From assembly GCA_964019695.1 (NCBI GenBank), contig OZ026524.1, positions 14,562,309 through 14,626,308 of the forward strand: 64,000 nucleotides of DNA, in the 5' to 3' direction. Every line of letters begins with the position of its first letter. Position 1 is the stretch's first letter. Positions 36,060 through 47,016 of the stretch are shown piece by piece. Both the position numbers and the translations under genes were made by a program. Under the pieces are notes generated by a model, which worked only from the letters and a program-made list of their open reading frames with translations, was not told the DNA's origin and ran no database searches. Origin of the DNA: Loripinus fragilis (taxonomy: Eukaryota > Mollusca > Bivalvia > Lucinida > Lucinidae).

Positions 36060-36120
36060 AACAAAGGTGCTGATCAGACTGAGCAGATGCGCAATCTGGT
36101 CGGTACCTTTGTTGTTTGAA
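36060..36120. repeat. CTGATCAGACTG hairpin unit
   Basis: Reads acaaaggtgctgatcagact, then gcgcaatctggtcggtacct: an imperfect inverted repeat with AAAGG and CCTTT at its ends. Related units lie at 3560-3625, 29065-29125, 42635-42700 and, reversed, 58895-58945 and 19630-19685. Confidence 0.6.
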
Positions 36121-37929
36121 AACCCCAAAGACAAGTTTTCATGCATCCAGTCCCAATTTGAACCAGAACATGAGATTTTGCTACTTATCACAAATGCACA
36201 AAAGCCTCCAATATATGCCCATAGCTGACATATCCCACAGAAATAGAGGTCTTGGTTTGAGTCTTCTTTCACTTCCATTCTTTCTGCATGTGATAAGCAA
36301 AGGCTATGGCGAAACTGCGCACATGCACAGGCTTGCATGAGCCTTGGCTGTTTGCATATGTGATGAGTACCAAAATCTCATGAACTGGGTCATATGATAT
36401 ATCGGCATTGTTATGAATTTCACGTATTACATTATATAAATAAACACACAATAAAACAATCTCTCAGCCTTCTGATTTCAGACAAGACCATCTCTTTTTT
36501 AGGTTTTCTCTCAGTTAAACGTGACCACTGCCATTTTGGCCCCAGGGCCATAGTTTGAACAAACTTCGTACAGGTCAATTAGGTGATATTACATACAAAT
36601 ATCAAGGCTCTATGGTTTGTGGTTTCAAACAAGAAGATTGTTTCCATGTTTTCACTATATAAGTCTATATGTAAAACCTGTGTTACCTTGGGCAGTGCCA
36701 TTTGTGGCGCAAGAGCCATTATTTGAACAAACTTGGAAGAGGTCCACTGTTTGATGCTACATACCATATACCAAGGATTTAGCCATTATGGTTTCAGACA
36801 AGAATAGTTTTGAAGTTTTCATTCTGAGAATCTATTTATAGCTTACTGACCTAATTAACCATCTGAGCAATTATCCAAGTGGGTGATATAAGAATCATTC
36901 CTGCCAAGTCTGTTCAAAGTCCAGCCAGAAGTTTGGGAGATTTCCTTTGAAGCAATTATTGATGACACACAACAGACATTCAAGGATCACAAAAGTTCAC
37001 CTTGAGCCTATGGCTCAGGTGTGTTAAAAATTGATGCTGACACAAAAATGATAACACCAAGAGCTGACAATCTCAATTCACTTGCATAAGCACTAATACT
37101 GAAGTTATATAGACAAATAAAATATTGTAAATGAATCTGTCCTTATCCAAATGTAGGACACACATATGTTCAAATAAATAAATACATTCATTTCACCGGC
37201 CAATAATCCATTAAATGCATATTACATATAAATCAATATTTAGCTTAAAGCATCTGATTCTTATCATAGCAACAATGTGCGTATTCATGGAGACAATTTA
37301 ATCATGATCATGTCTGGTGCATTCTGTTGTAAATTTTCAGGACCTGTCCCAACACAAAAAAGGGTGAATATCCTTTAATTCTTTAATTTGAATTTGACAG
37401 GCGCCTAATGATTTCATCCATCCATGCGGTCTAGCCTTTATTGCATTTATACACAAAGTATGGAACTGGAAGTAGAAGAATGCCTAGACAAAATTATACA
37501 CATCTTGCCCCACTGGATAGCTGCAAAGGCACAGGCCTCTAGATAAGAATGGGTAATTATCCCCAAGTTTTTTTTTTTTAAAAGCGAAGGAGATATTGTA
37601 ATTGCCTCTGTCCATCTGTCCGTTTGTCTGTCTGTCCATTATGCATCTACTTGTTGCCATCAACATATCTTTTTGTAATGTAAATATTGAATTTTGTTGT
37701 TGTTTAGTTTAATCGCCCTACTGGCGTTACACAGGGCTAAACCATAGTGGCCCAACATCCTGTGAATGTATTTAAGTGTCTGTCATTTTATTATTGTTGT
37801 AAATGGCAGATGAGCAGTTTTAAAGTTGTTTAAAGCAGTAGGTAGTTGGGATAATTTGGTTTTATGGTGGGCTTTAACAAATATACAAAATATTCCCTTA
37901 TGACACATTATACATTTTTCTTATTAATA

Positions 37930-38100
37930 CAGTAAAACCTGTGTAAAACGGCCACTCAAAAACAGAAAAAAAAAAACAAAAAAATTAATGATAAATGGTA
38001 ACCTAATGTAGGTGGAAAGTATTGAAGAATGCTCCAATAATAAGTCTTGAAAATCAATTTTCAGTTTTTTTAGAGTGGCCGTTTTACACAGGTTTTACTG
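37930..38100. mobile_element. MITE, CAGTAAAACC ends, copy 2
   Basis: Perfect inverted ends cagtaaaacctgtgtaaaac / gttttacacaggttttactg, flanked by TA on both sides. A 171-bp, very well preserved copy of the element at 29480. Confidence 0.88.
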
Positions 38101-39270
38101 TAATATACTAATTGTATTTCAGAACGGTTCAGACAGTTTCACTTATGGTTCAAGCATAGAATTGTTTAAAAAAAAATCTGAACAGTTCATACAGTGTATT
38201 AATTCAGACAAAGTGTTTTGCTAAAGTCATTCTCTGAGGCAGAAGACAGCTAATATTCAAGAATTTAGTTACATGCAAATAAAATCTCCCTGAGAAAATG
38301 TATATGTATAAGAGTAATATGAGAAACATTGTGTAACATAGAGAACCAGTCCTACGTAAAATTATTGCAATTTGTCCATAGTTTCAAGGTATAGTAAACC
38401 TCTTACTGACAACAATATTGGTCTACTGTGCTTGGACCATTCATTCCCCATTCAATCATGAATCTGGCTACCTTGAAGGCACCAGAGCCATTGAAGTCCC
38501 CATTAGTGTAGCAAAAGGAAATCATTAGGTATGTTTGTATACAACTTTTAACTTGTGACTGCTAACAAAGGGTATTGTGCATTCTCATGTGACATGTTGC
38601 ATGAATACCATTTTCTGTAGTAGCCATGTTTGTGCCTCTATATCCACTAAAAGAACACTAATGTGAGGAAACAATTTGGCCAGAATAAACTTATGCTGTA
38701 GCAATTCTCTGGCAAGATTGATCTCTAGATGCACATGTGTCAGTCTTGTTTATTTTCCATCAACTGAATATGGCTAGAAAATAAAACCATTTTACTTTTC
38801 GTGACTGGTCTGTATAGCTTCTGGTAAATTATTTGTGATGACCTTTACAAAAGAGCAACATTGCATGTGACAGCACTTAGTGCAACACATTATCACTTTT
38901 TGATGTAACACTATTAAATGTGTGACACTAACTTAAGTTATGTCAGGAGGATCGTGCAGGTGCTTGCTTGAAACAGCTATCATTAACTTTCAAGCTCTTA
39001 CTGATTGAACTGATATCTCAGATATCCGATTCCTGGTGTATGAGCCTGCATCCAGTCTGCTTCATGTGTCCCATCAAGGATACACAAGGGTGGATGTTGG
39101 TGAAAAACTAGTTGCTTAAAATCTTATATGGTCAGTGTTTAAAGTGAAAAAAGAAATATTATGTCCTATAATATTGCTACCATGGCAGTACACCACGTGA
39201 CCAAAGACAGTTTGCTAACTCTTTTCTCCATAGCGACAACATTTTTGTCTGCTGATAACCTTTACTAAAA

Positions 39271-39327
39271 GTTTGGACCCAGATCAGGACCGACAAAATG
39301 TCGGTCCTGATCTGGATCAAAACTGTT
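39271..39327. repeat. Perfect GGACCCAGATCAGGAC hairpin
   Basis: gacccagatcaggaccgaca is mirrored by tgtcggtcctgatctggatc with a loop of a few bases. It sits in a 39170-39435 unit whose relative is at 43290-43575 (shared agcagac..acaacaat and tacccagcatgca). Confidence 0.8.
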
Positions 39328-40376
39328 AAACACTCTGATAGTGTTCCTGAAAGTACTTTTTGAAAAGTTTTATTTTTGAAAAAAGTCAGCAGACAACAAC
39401 AATGGCATAAGAAATTACCCAGCATGCAAAGAGTTAAAACAGTGAGCCAAGATTCTTATCTCACAAAGCATACATGCATTACTTTGACATCAATATCTGA
39501 ACAAGCTCGTGAGATTTTTATACTTATTGCATATGTGAGTAGCTTTCATTCTTACTTTCTTTCTTTTTTCCTTTTTCTATATACTGCCAGACCCTCTTGC
39601 GAGTATTACCGGCAGGTGTACTTTGTACACTCTCAGGTAGCAGCTAAGACTCAGACGAGCCTGTACAGATTTGCAGACTTCCACAAGCCTTTGCTACTGT
39701 CACACACAATGGTGAGATGTATATGTAAGTGATGCATCAGGCAAAACTTTGGCATCAAGCCCCATTAGCTATAGATAAACAAAAAGCTTTGAAGCGTGAC
39801 TATATTTACAATATTGAAAATACTGATATGGGGTTTTTAGGCGTTTTATTATGTATACTAATATTTTGACACACATATATGTTCCAGACAGAATCAGTTT
39901 CGATGGTTTACAGAGCTATTTAAACATACATTATTAAAGGTTGAGTTTTTTCACCCCCCCCCCACCTTTCCATTTTACATCACTTTCTTTCTACTCATAT
40001 TTACTTGTATTTGTAAACAATTTATCGTCATAATTGTTATTTCATTTATGCTATGCTTGTGTTAAGAGGGCCTCAGGGAAGATTGGTTATACCAACTGAG
40101 TCACCACCATAAAATAAAGTCTTTTTACTTTAGACAGGCTGGCTTATTTTATGTCTTACACACCAACCTTTTGAAACATAATGATCCAAAGGTCATTACT
40201 CAGAGGTCGTGGTACATCTATAGCTGCACAAGAATGTGTAAAGAATGAATTTACACATACACAACAAGCACCAAAATCTTGTGAGCTGATCTATATATAC
40301 TTTTTGCAAATGTTATGAAACAAGCTTAACCCTTACTTCACAAGAACGCCTTTTCATGCCTTTGAAATATCATGTA

Positions 40377-40450
40377 TTTGAAAATATGATGGAAAATGGA
40401 GCATTTGCTCTTTTCGAGCAAATGCTCTATTTTCCATAATATTTTCATAA
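40377..40450. repeat. Hairpin beside the large palindrome
   Basis: ggaaaatggagcatttgctc is mirrored by gagcaaatgctctattttcc around a cttttc loop. Confidence 0.85.
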
Positions 40451-40454
40451 GTAT

Positions 40455-40970
40455 AGTGATAGTTGCTACAGCGCCATAGTTATGCCAAAAATGTGATTTT
40501 TTTCCTGAAAAGAGGATGAAAGAAATTTTTGCCTATGTTCTGGAATTTATGCTGACTTTCAATAAAATGCAAAATACCAGTCCTTTAATGTGCACAAAGT
40601 TTGAAATCTGAGGACATGGCTTTTTGCAAGTTATTCAAACTTTTCATACTATACGCATAGTTCTGTATATCGGGTGTTCTAGCCCAGTAGTCGAGTGTCT
40701 AAATAAAATCAATATGAATCAGTCAACCACCCGACCACTGGGCAAGAACACCCCATATACAGAACTACGCGTACAGTATGATAAGCTTGAATAACTTTCA
40801 AAATGCTCCAGCCTCAGATTTGGAACATTTTTCACATTAAAGAACTGTTATCTTGCATTTTAGCCAAAGTAAGCATAAATTCCAGAACATAAGCGAAAAT
40901 TTCTTTTGTCCTCTTTTTCAGGAAAAAATCACATATTTGGCATAGCTATGGTGCTGTAGCCACTATCACT
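40455..40970. repeat. 516-bp imperfect palindrome
   Basis: The left arm starts agtgatagttgctacagcgc and the right arm ends gctgtagccactatcact. Homology continues inward through ttcctgaaaagagga, gttctggaatttatgct and the gtgttctagcccagtagtcg / ccgaccactgggcaagaaca centre near 40712. Each arm is about 255 bp; it contains no ORF. Confidence 0.88.
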
Positions 40971-41264
40971 CAACCCTTAAAAATGTGTTAAGCAGACACA
41001 TAGCTGGATTTATAAGTGACAATAATTAGTGATGAATGTTTTCGGTAGTAAAATATTGACCAACATATATTACCCTTTTAAACAGCTAGGTACACAATTT
41101 TGTGCACTCGTCAACTGCAACCACCACACGATGACTGCACCTTTCGAGTACAGAGGTTCTCTAGCGTGTTATCATTAGTAACACTTTTTGTTGTAGGCAC
41201 AGATTTAGATAAACAAAAATTTTCAGCGTAAAATTGTAAATATTTTCTTACCCATATTTTCAGC

Positions 41265-41345
41265 ATATGTTTTGGGTGCAAAAAAGAACCATCACATTGA
41301 GACGGTTCTTTTGAGTACCCACAACATATTTTTTTGTTAAGAAAT
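41265..41345. repeat. AAAAGAACC-type hairpin
   Basis: cagcatatgttttgggtgc, aaaagaaccatcacattga and gacggttcttttgagtaccc form an inverted repeat, followed by gttaagaaataag. Relatives at 44180-44270, 31955-32030, 47765-47820, 50647-50700 and 20080-20165. Confidence 0.7.
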
Positions 41346-41453
41346 AAGAAAAATATTTTCCTGTTACGCACTCTTAACTAAATGCCTGGTTGTAGGTGAA
41401 CAAAAATGGTGCAAATTAGCTTGCACAACTGTACAGTCTGACCAGTACAACCC

Positions 41454-41459
41454 TTTATT
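41454..41459 (-). promoter_or_regulatory. Polyadenylation signal of carbonic anhydrase
   Basis: AATAAA on the minus strand about 95 bases after the stop codon of the carbonic anhydrase gene, the expected distance for a short 3' untranslated region. Confidence 0.6.
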
Positions 41460-41552
41460 GGAATAGCTCATCTTCATCACACTTTTGACAAGAGAATACT
41501 GAAAAAAAAACTTCCTCTTTCTCTTTGGTAATTGTCTCGCAGTAGATTAATT

Positions 41553-41753
41553 TTACTCTTCCGCTTCTTGTAACAAAATATCATAACTGTCTTCATTAAC
41601 CTCGATGAATTCTTCTCTCTGTTTACACAACATAAGAACACTGGCGGTGTCAAGGTGATACCACATTACATGTAAATGTACCTCCTTCTTAGCAAGTTTG
41701 TCTTTCATAAAAGCATAGCTGGCAATGTTTTCAATCTGTTGAACACAGTTCAC
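41553..41753 (-). CDS. Beta carbonic anhydrase, last exon
   Basis: 201 bases including TAA, phase 0; acceptor tttctag on the minus strand. It encodes VNCVQQIENIASYAFMKDKL ... LHVMWYHLDTASVLMLC and an acidic end (LLQEAEE). The exon runs on directly from KLSQ of the previous one. Confidence 0.93.
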   Translation of the reverse strand: MNCVQQIENIASYAFMKDKLAKKEVHLHVMWYHLDTASVLMLCKQREEFIEVNEDSYDILLQEAEE

Positions 41754-44700
41754 CTAGAAAACAAATTTATCAGTATTACATGCGTGGATGAAAGTTTTGT
41801 CAGAGGGGGTCCAACTTTGATGTTTTTTTTTTTGTTTTTAGATTGATTAGGTATGATGAGGGAGGAAGCATCCAAATACCACTATCAGCGGGCCATCAAT
41901 AGCCCGCCAGGGAAACTCCATTTAAATGGCTGCCATTTAAATGGCCTTTCGCTGGCGGGCCGATGATGGCCCAACATTGAATGCTGAATTGGTAGCTTTG
42001 TGATTTTAAGGGGATCCGGACCAGTATTGTTAAGGAACTATATATTTTTGTCCTTTTCCAGGGGGGTCCTGACCCCCTGTCACCCCCTGTGGATCCGCAC
42101 ATGCTCTCATATTAACTGCAGTGTTGCACGTTGACCTGATAAACATTGTCTATCTCACTGCAGTTTTCTCTTCATCAGGTCAACATGACATTGTACTTTT
42201 TGCATGACATTGAACTGACACAAAAATCAAGGCCATAATCGCCAGTTTGAAGAGTAAACCAACTGATAAACTGATTTATAGAATACCAAGCTTCCGTATT
42301 TAGATATCAAGTTTAACAATCTCCAGCTCGAGAAATCATATTGAATGGCTCGGTAGAGCCTCTCAATACAATAAGCATTCTTGATCCCTTGCCTGGTAAA
42401 CTCAATATCAAAAGACACTCACCTAGTATTCTCTTTAACTGAGCCTTTAAGGAGTTTTTTCTGGCAGGATTTTAACCAAAGACAATATAACTTGAGCCGT
42501 GACACGTGATTTCCAACAATGCGGCATTTTGACAAGTGTAGCAATCAGACGAGCCTGTGCAGCCTCCCTTTAAGCTTAGAATCTCCAAACACTGTTCAAT
42601 CAGTAGCTTAACAATCATAGAATCCACAAGCAACTAGCAAAGGCTCTGATCAGACTGCACATATGTGCAGGCTGATCTGAGGCTTTGCTGGTCGCACATA
42701 CCTACTTGTTGGAAATCGCATGTGCGGCTCAGTCATGTATAATGATCTCTTTTTCATTTAATGACGTCAATGACCATAAACAGATTTGATTTTTTGATCA
42801 CCAATATTCAAATCAGTGGCCATATATTATTGATATCAAAGTAAGTAAGGGGCAAAGATCAGGAATTGATACAATCAAGTACCACATTGTGCAAGCAATC
42901 CCTGAGGATTTGAATAATAAGAGCATTAAATGAAAATGCAATCTTCAAAAGATTTATTGTGTCTGATAAAAAAGCTTTTTTTAACAAATATGATGCTTCT
43001 AAAATGTGACCTGAGGCCACAGCAAATAAATTTTTAGATTCACATCCAAATTTTGAGCAAAATTGGGGCTGGTGGGAGGCTTTTATTTGAAATTAAATTG
43101 TTAAATTGAGGTTACTTGCACAACAATTTTCAGCCTTTTTCAAACATTTTTTTCTTTTTTAAGCAAATAAAAAAATTGCGGTGGAAGATTTTTCTGAAAA
43201 ACCTTCCACCCCATTTTTTTTATTTGCTTATATTTTATAGGGGCTGGTGGGTATGAGAATCTAAAAAATATTTGGTATGGCCTTACATATACACCTTTAC
43301 CATGCTAGACCGGCATATAACCTGTTTTGCACAGGTTTCACATTTTGTAGATTTCCTGTGGTTGATCACTTTAACTTGAGATTTTTATCATCTGCTTATA
43401 GCCTTTACAAACAGTTTGGACCCAGATTAAGACAGACATAACGTCATTCCTGATTCGGATCCAAATAGTTTGACACTCTGATAGTTTTCCTGAAAGAATT
43501 TTTCGAAAAAGTTAAATCTGAAAAAATTCAGCAGACGACAACAATATCATGAAAAATACCCAGCATGCAACAAGTTAACCCATAATGCGCCAATCGCAAC
43601 GAAAGTTGTCTGCTTTTCTCGTCTGCTGTAATGTTTAAAAAGCCTCTATGGCAAACAGTGTGGACCCAAATCAGACTGCTCCTATAGGAGCAGTCTGTTC
43701 TGAGTCCACACTGTTTGCTTCTATACTTAATTCGTCAGTAATGCTAGGCAATTTTTTGCAGCAGGCGACTTCAGCAGACGACACTTTCAGATGCATTTTT
43801 TTCTTGGCGCTTTAAGGGTTAATTAGTTAAAGCACAGTACTGAGCAAGATACCTGTACCTGAGAAAGTTTATCCACCATATTTAGGCATTGTTTCCTATC
43901 AATATAGACTTTAGAAATGTCATAGTCTGATTCCAGCTTATATGGAACAGGGCCAATAAAACCATTTTCCACCGACAGATGTTTGAACTTCTGCATACTC
44001 GCTTTACCATGACGTTTTACCCATAATTCCAGTGGGGAGCCGGTTGTGTTGTTCAGATCATTGCGTAACTTGTAGAGAAGACCCATAGCCTGAAAAACAA
44101 GCATTAACCATAGGTTTAGATAGAACAATAATTTTCTGATTAAAATTGTAAATATTTTCTTACCCATAACTTTTAACATTTGTTGTGGGTGCTCAAAAGA
44201 ATCGTCTCATAGAGATGGTTCTTTTGAGTACCCACAACATATTTTCCGTTGAGAAATAAATAAATTATTTTTCTGTTATGCACTCTTAACAAAAGCCCTA
44301 TATTAACTGTCAGAGCTCTCACCAGGATTTTGAAAACAGGACTGAGGAGTCCCACAGCCTTCTTTGCCAAAAAGAGGGAGTCCTACCATATATAAGAATA
44401 TAGCCTCCTTCAAAAAATAGGAGTCCCAGCACCAAAAATGGGAGTTCAGGACTGCTAATCAGCAGTTAGTGAGAGCTCTGACTGTTGTTATTATATTGTT
44501 AGTATCATAGATACATGTACATGTTTGACAGAAAAATACCATGATTTATCAAACAAATAAAATCTGTAATTTTGTTTTTGTCTATAAAGATTCATCTCTA
44601 CTGTAGAGATATTTATATTCTTTTAGACGGAACTCTTTTTCCTGAACACAAGTGACTCTAGCTTTGATGAGGATGTCATATTCAAGATAAAAATGGCATT

Positions 44701-46099
44701 TCTTTTTATTATGTACAGTTTAAAAACTAGCAGTTGTCTGCACCTTTAATTTTAAAATCACAAACACCGCCATATATGTAGGCGATGACGTTGCATAATG
44801 TTTCTGTCCCAGTGGTGCTTGAGGTACATGTACAAAATGAAAATTTTCTAGAAAAATACAATAAATTTGGCACCAAAACATTTCTTACAATCTATTTATC
44901 TAATTTAAAAATTAGTACTCTCACTTTATGCACTCTCACTTCATGCCATCCATCCGGCTGGATTTGCGAAATCGCATACGGTACCATAGTATTTTTTTTT
45001 TAATTTGTGCAATAATTTTAAGCATAATGCATGCACTACTTAAACTCCAGCTAATAAGTTTATAGAACTAATTTTTCGCAATAACTTTTTTGTCTTAATT
45101 TTAGCAAAATGTGTTAGCCATGAAAGTTGTAGAGGAGAATTTCCGCCAACTTCTCCAAAAGGTCTTGTGCTTGTGCCGCAAACAGATTTTTGTGTATATA
45201 GATGAAGATTTTGCAATAAATTGAATTCGTCCTAAATTTCTAAGTCTTTTATTGACAGGTATAATTCGAACAGGCTTGGCAGAAAGAGGTAGTTTCAAAA
45301 TATTCGGAAGCGTTGCATATTCTTCAAAGGCTGTGCACAACATCATACTCAGAATTTACCGTGCATATGCAGAATCAACTTAAAGCAGGCTCATTTGTAA
45401 GAACAAAGGCTGGGTTATCGCATGACGTGCAATTTTTCTCTTGTGCACATGATATGGGATGAACCGTTTTGAGATGACCCTACTAGTTAACGCACGAGCG
45501 AATCAGGTGTGATTTCTGTTATATTTGAACAAGCCATCCATCACTTTAGTAATTGAATTAGGGCAGTGCAATGTAACTTTTTGACTGACATCTTGGACTT
45601 TGCTTAAAATGTTCAAAGAGTGCATCTAAGCACAGAGGAACCTGCAGCATCTAGGATGTTTGAATCATTTGGAGAAGTTGGCGGAGATGTTCCTGAATAG
45701 TTTTCATCGGGAACACATTTTGCTAAAATTGAAGATAAAAAAGTTGTTGCGAAAAATTAAGTCTAAAAACTTATCAGCTGGAGTTTAGTACCCACATGAC
45801 CGCAGCATATGTTTTAGTTCAAAAAGAAAAATAAATTTCAATTACCCCTTCTTATCTGCAGGCCTGATACTTACCCTACAGTCAGAATGACCACATACAA
45901 CAACATGCTTCACACCCTCCTTTCCACATCCCAGCTCTAATGCCCCAGGTTCTGTAGTGGCAGATTCAAACGATAGCTGTTTGGCGTGAGGAACAAAGTT
46001 ACCAGCATTCTTTATAATGAAACTATCACCCACTTCACTCTGGAAGAACTTTGTTGATACCACCCTTCTGTCCATGCAGGAGAAAACCAATGAAATAGG
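41553..46099 (-). CDS. Beta carbonic anhydrase (three exons, N-terminus missing)
   Basis: Interconverts CO2 and bicarbonate with a zinc ion held by two Cys and one His. Three phase-0 exons join without a gap: 46099-45875, 44089-43859 and 41753-41553, giving 218 residues plus stop. Visible hallmarks are the zinc and active-site motif CMDRR (Cys zinc ligand plus the catalytic Asp-Arg pair), GDSFIIKNAGNFVPHA, EPGALELGCG, the second zinc motif CGHSDCR (His and Cys), then LLYKLRND, VDKLSQVNCVQQIENIASY and LHVMWYHLDT. Animal members run about 250 residues, so roughly 30 N-terminal residues are missing and should lie in an upstream exon. I see no secure candidate; a possible 24-nt exon is at 46350-46373 (KNPLSLKM, gtatgt donor). 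The typical CMDSR has Arg instead of Ser here. Mitochondrial or cytosolic location cannot be judged without the N-terminus. Confidence 0.92.
41780..42115 (-). repeat. GGGTCC-type dispersed element, fullest copy
   Basis: On the plus strand it runs from acatgcgtggatgaaagttt to tggatccgcacatgctctc, so its ends are partly inverted. The centre has gccatttaaatggc palindromes and gatggcccaacattgaatgc. Related to 30553-30830, 15540-15725 and, in the centre only, 47590-47700 and 47872-47990. Confidence 0.75.
42494..42730. mobile_element. MITE, GATTTCCAACAATG ends, copy 2
   Basis: Same structure as 28923-29159: gatttccaacaatgcggc at the left, cttgttggaaatcgcatg at the right, and the inner ctgatcagactgcacatatg hairpin. 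It lies in a carbonic anhydrase intron. Confidence 0.8.
43010..43290. repeat. Palindromic element
   Basis: Central palindrome at 43159-43229 (gcaaataaaaaaattg...ttccaccccattttttttat). Outer parts tttttagattcacatcc and gagaatctaaaaaata are also inverted, with ggggctggtggg on both sides. Probably a foldback-type miniature element. Confidence 0.65.
43575..43822. mobile_element. TTAA-flanked MITE (piggyBac-like)
   Basis: Left end ttaacccataatgcgccaa, right end ttggcgctttaagggttaa. Both start at TTAA with CCC just inside, the pattern of piggyBac-type elements. The centre is the near-perfect hairpin 43651-43719 (gcaaacagtgtggacccaaa mirrored). No ORF. Confidence 0.7.
43859..44089 (-). CDS. Beta carbonic anhydrase, middle exon
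   Basis: 231 bases, phase 0 to 0; acceptor tgtttttcag. It encodes AMGLLYKLRNDLNNTTGSPL ... VDKLSQ. Two donors lie in tandem (CAG|gtacag|gtatct). The first gives the family-typical KLSQVN junction; the second would insert Val-Gln. Confidence 0.92.
44180..44270. repeat. AAAAGAACC-type hairpin
   Basis: gtgggtgctcaaaagaatcg is mirrored by ggttcttttgagtacccac around tctcatagaga, followed by ttgagaaataaa. Confidence 0.75.
45041..45787. mobile_element. Long-TIR element in carbonic anhydrase intron
   Basis: The left end taaactccagctaataagtt and the right end aacttatcagctggagttta are inverted; the homology extends inward for about 130 bp (gcaaaatgtgtt, cgccaacttctccaaa / tttggagaagttggcg). The 45101-45346 minus frame is inside it and overlaps the terminal repeat, so it is unlikely to be a gene. 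Confidence 0.78.
45875..46099 (-). CDS. Beta carbonic anhydrase, first recognised exon
   Basis: 225 bases, phase 0 to 0; acceptor cattttacag, donor AGG|gtaagt. It encodes PISLVFSCMDRRVV through VVVCGHSDCR and so holds all three zinc ligands and the catalytic dyad. It starts only a few residues before the first zinc Cys, so an upstream exon is required. Confidence 0.93.
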
Positions 46100-47016
46100 C
46101 TGTAAAATGAAATCACATAATGGCAGATGTTCTAAAATTTTGAACACTCTTTGCCTGCCAAAAAGGCCCAGACAAACAGAGCAGACCCATTATATCAGAC
46201 TGCTTCTTCAGAAAATCTTTCACTATAATAATTTGCTATGCTGACAAGCATTTTGTGAATTCAAACACTAATTATATTCACCAACAGTTTATCTAAGAAC
46301 AGAAAGAGAAAAGTGTTCAAAATTTTAGAACATTTACTTGTGTACATACCATTTTTAAGCTGAGTGGATTCTTCTACCAAGTAACCCTAATCTATTAGAT
46401 GACACGAGTCTATTCAACATTTTTGGGAGATAAGTATATTGTACATTAGGTATGTTTATCATTTTAACAGAATTTGATCATCTTTCAACCAACATGTGAA
46501 CACCCTGATGAGATGCTTCAGAAGCAGTCTGATATGGGTCTGCTCTACATTTAGCCACCCTGAGCTAAAATTGAACTGCTGGTGGCAAAGTGATAAAATT
46601 CGGTAGCCATGACTATTTAACTGTATTGGGTATATTGAATTTCTTTTGCTTTTTGTTACCCTACCAGATCAATTTTAATTGCTTTTTTTGAAAATTTATT
46701 TGGGTAAATACGCAAATATGCATACTAATTAAGGTACTGGGATCCACACTTTTATCTACACTGATTGAAAAAACATGCTTTCAGCTGAAATGCTGTAGGT
46801 TGACATGATAAAAATTGGGAAGGAGGTGTAGTACACAAAATACTCAACATGACAAGAGTTAAAGATACTACTCTTTGTTTAATTTTTTTTCAAAGTTTCA
46901 GTCCAAGACTCACTTTTTGTCTGTTTTCAACATGTTTAAATTCTGAATTTCATTCAAAGGACCGATATGTTCAAAGTGTTGTAGCCCAGCATAAATATAC
47001 TACATATCATTCTATT
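46100..47016. other. Upstream of recognised carbonic anhydrase exons
   Basis: About 900 bases. The short string tgttctaaaattttgaacac occurs at about 46129 and, reversed, near 46313. The candidate 24-nt exon 46350-46373 lies here. I see no other feature. Confidence 0.5.

Larger units (their letters stand above)
28811..41453. other. Intergenic, repeat-rich, no gene found
   Basis: Between the filamin stop and the carbonic anhydrase polyadenylation signal I find only mobile and hairpin repeats (listed separately) and short frames without recognisable domains. The 33239-33493 minus frame (MIGLQILQLWGRALVEEKIV) is the least repeat-like of these, but I cannot assign it. Confidence 0.55.
41754..43858 (-). 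other. Carbonic anhydrase intron with repeats
   Basis: Contains the 41780-42115 dispersed element, the MITE 42494-42730, a palindromic element at 43010-43290 and the units at 43290-43822. No further coding sequence is seen. Confidence 0.65.
44090..45874 (-). other. Carbonic anhydrase intron
   Basis: Holds an AAAAGAACC-type hairpin at 44180-44270 and the 747-bp inverted-repeat element 45041-45787. Nothing else is recognised. Confidence 0.65.

Noticed and set aside
45101..45346. 81-codon minus-strand frame
   Set aside because: It overlaps the terminal inverted repeat of a transposable element and has no domain.
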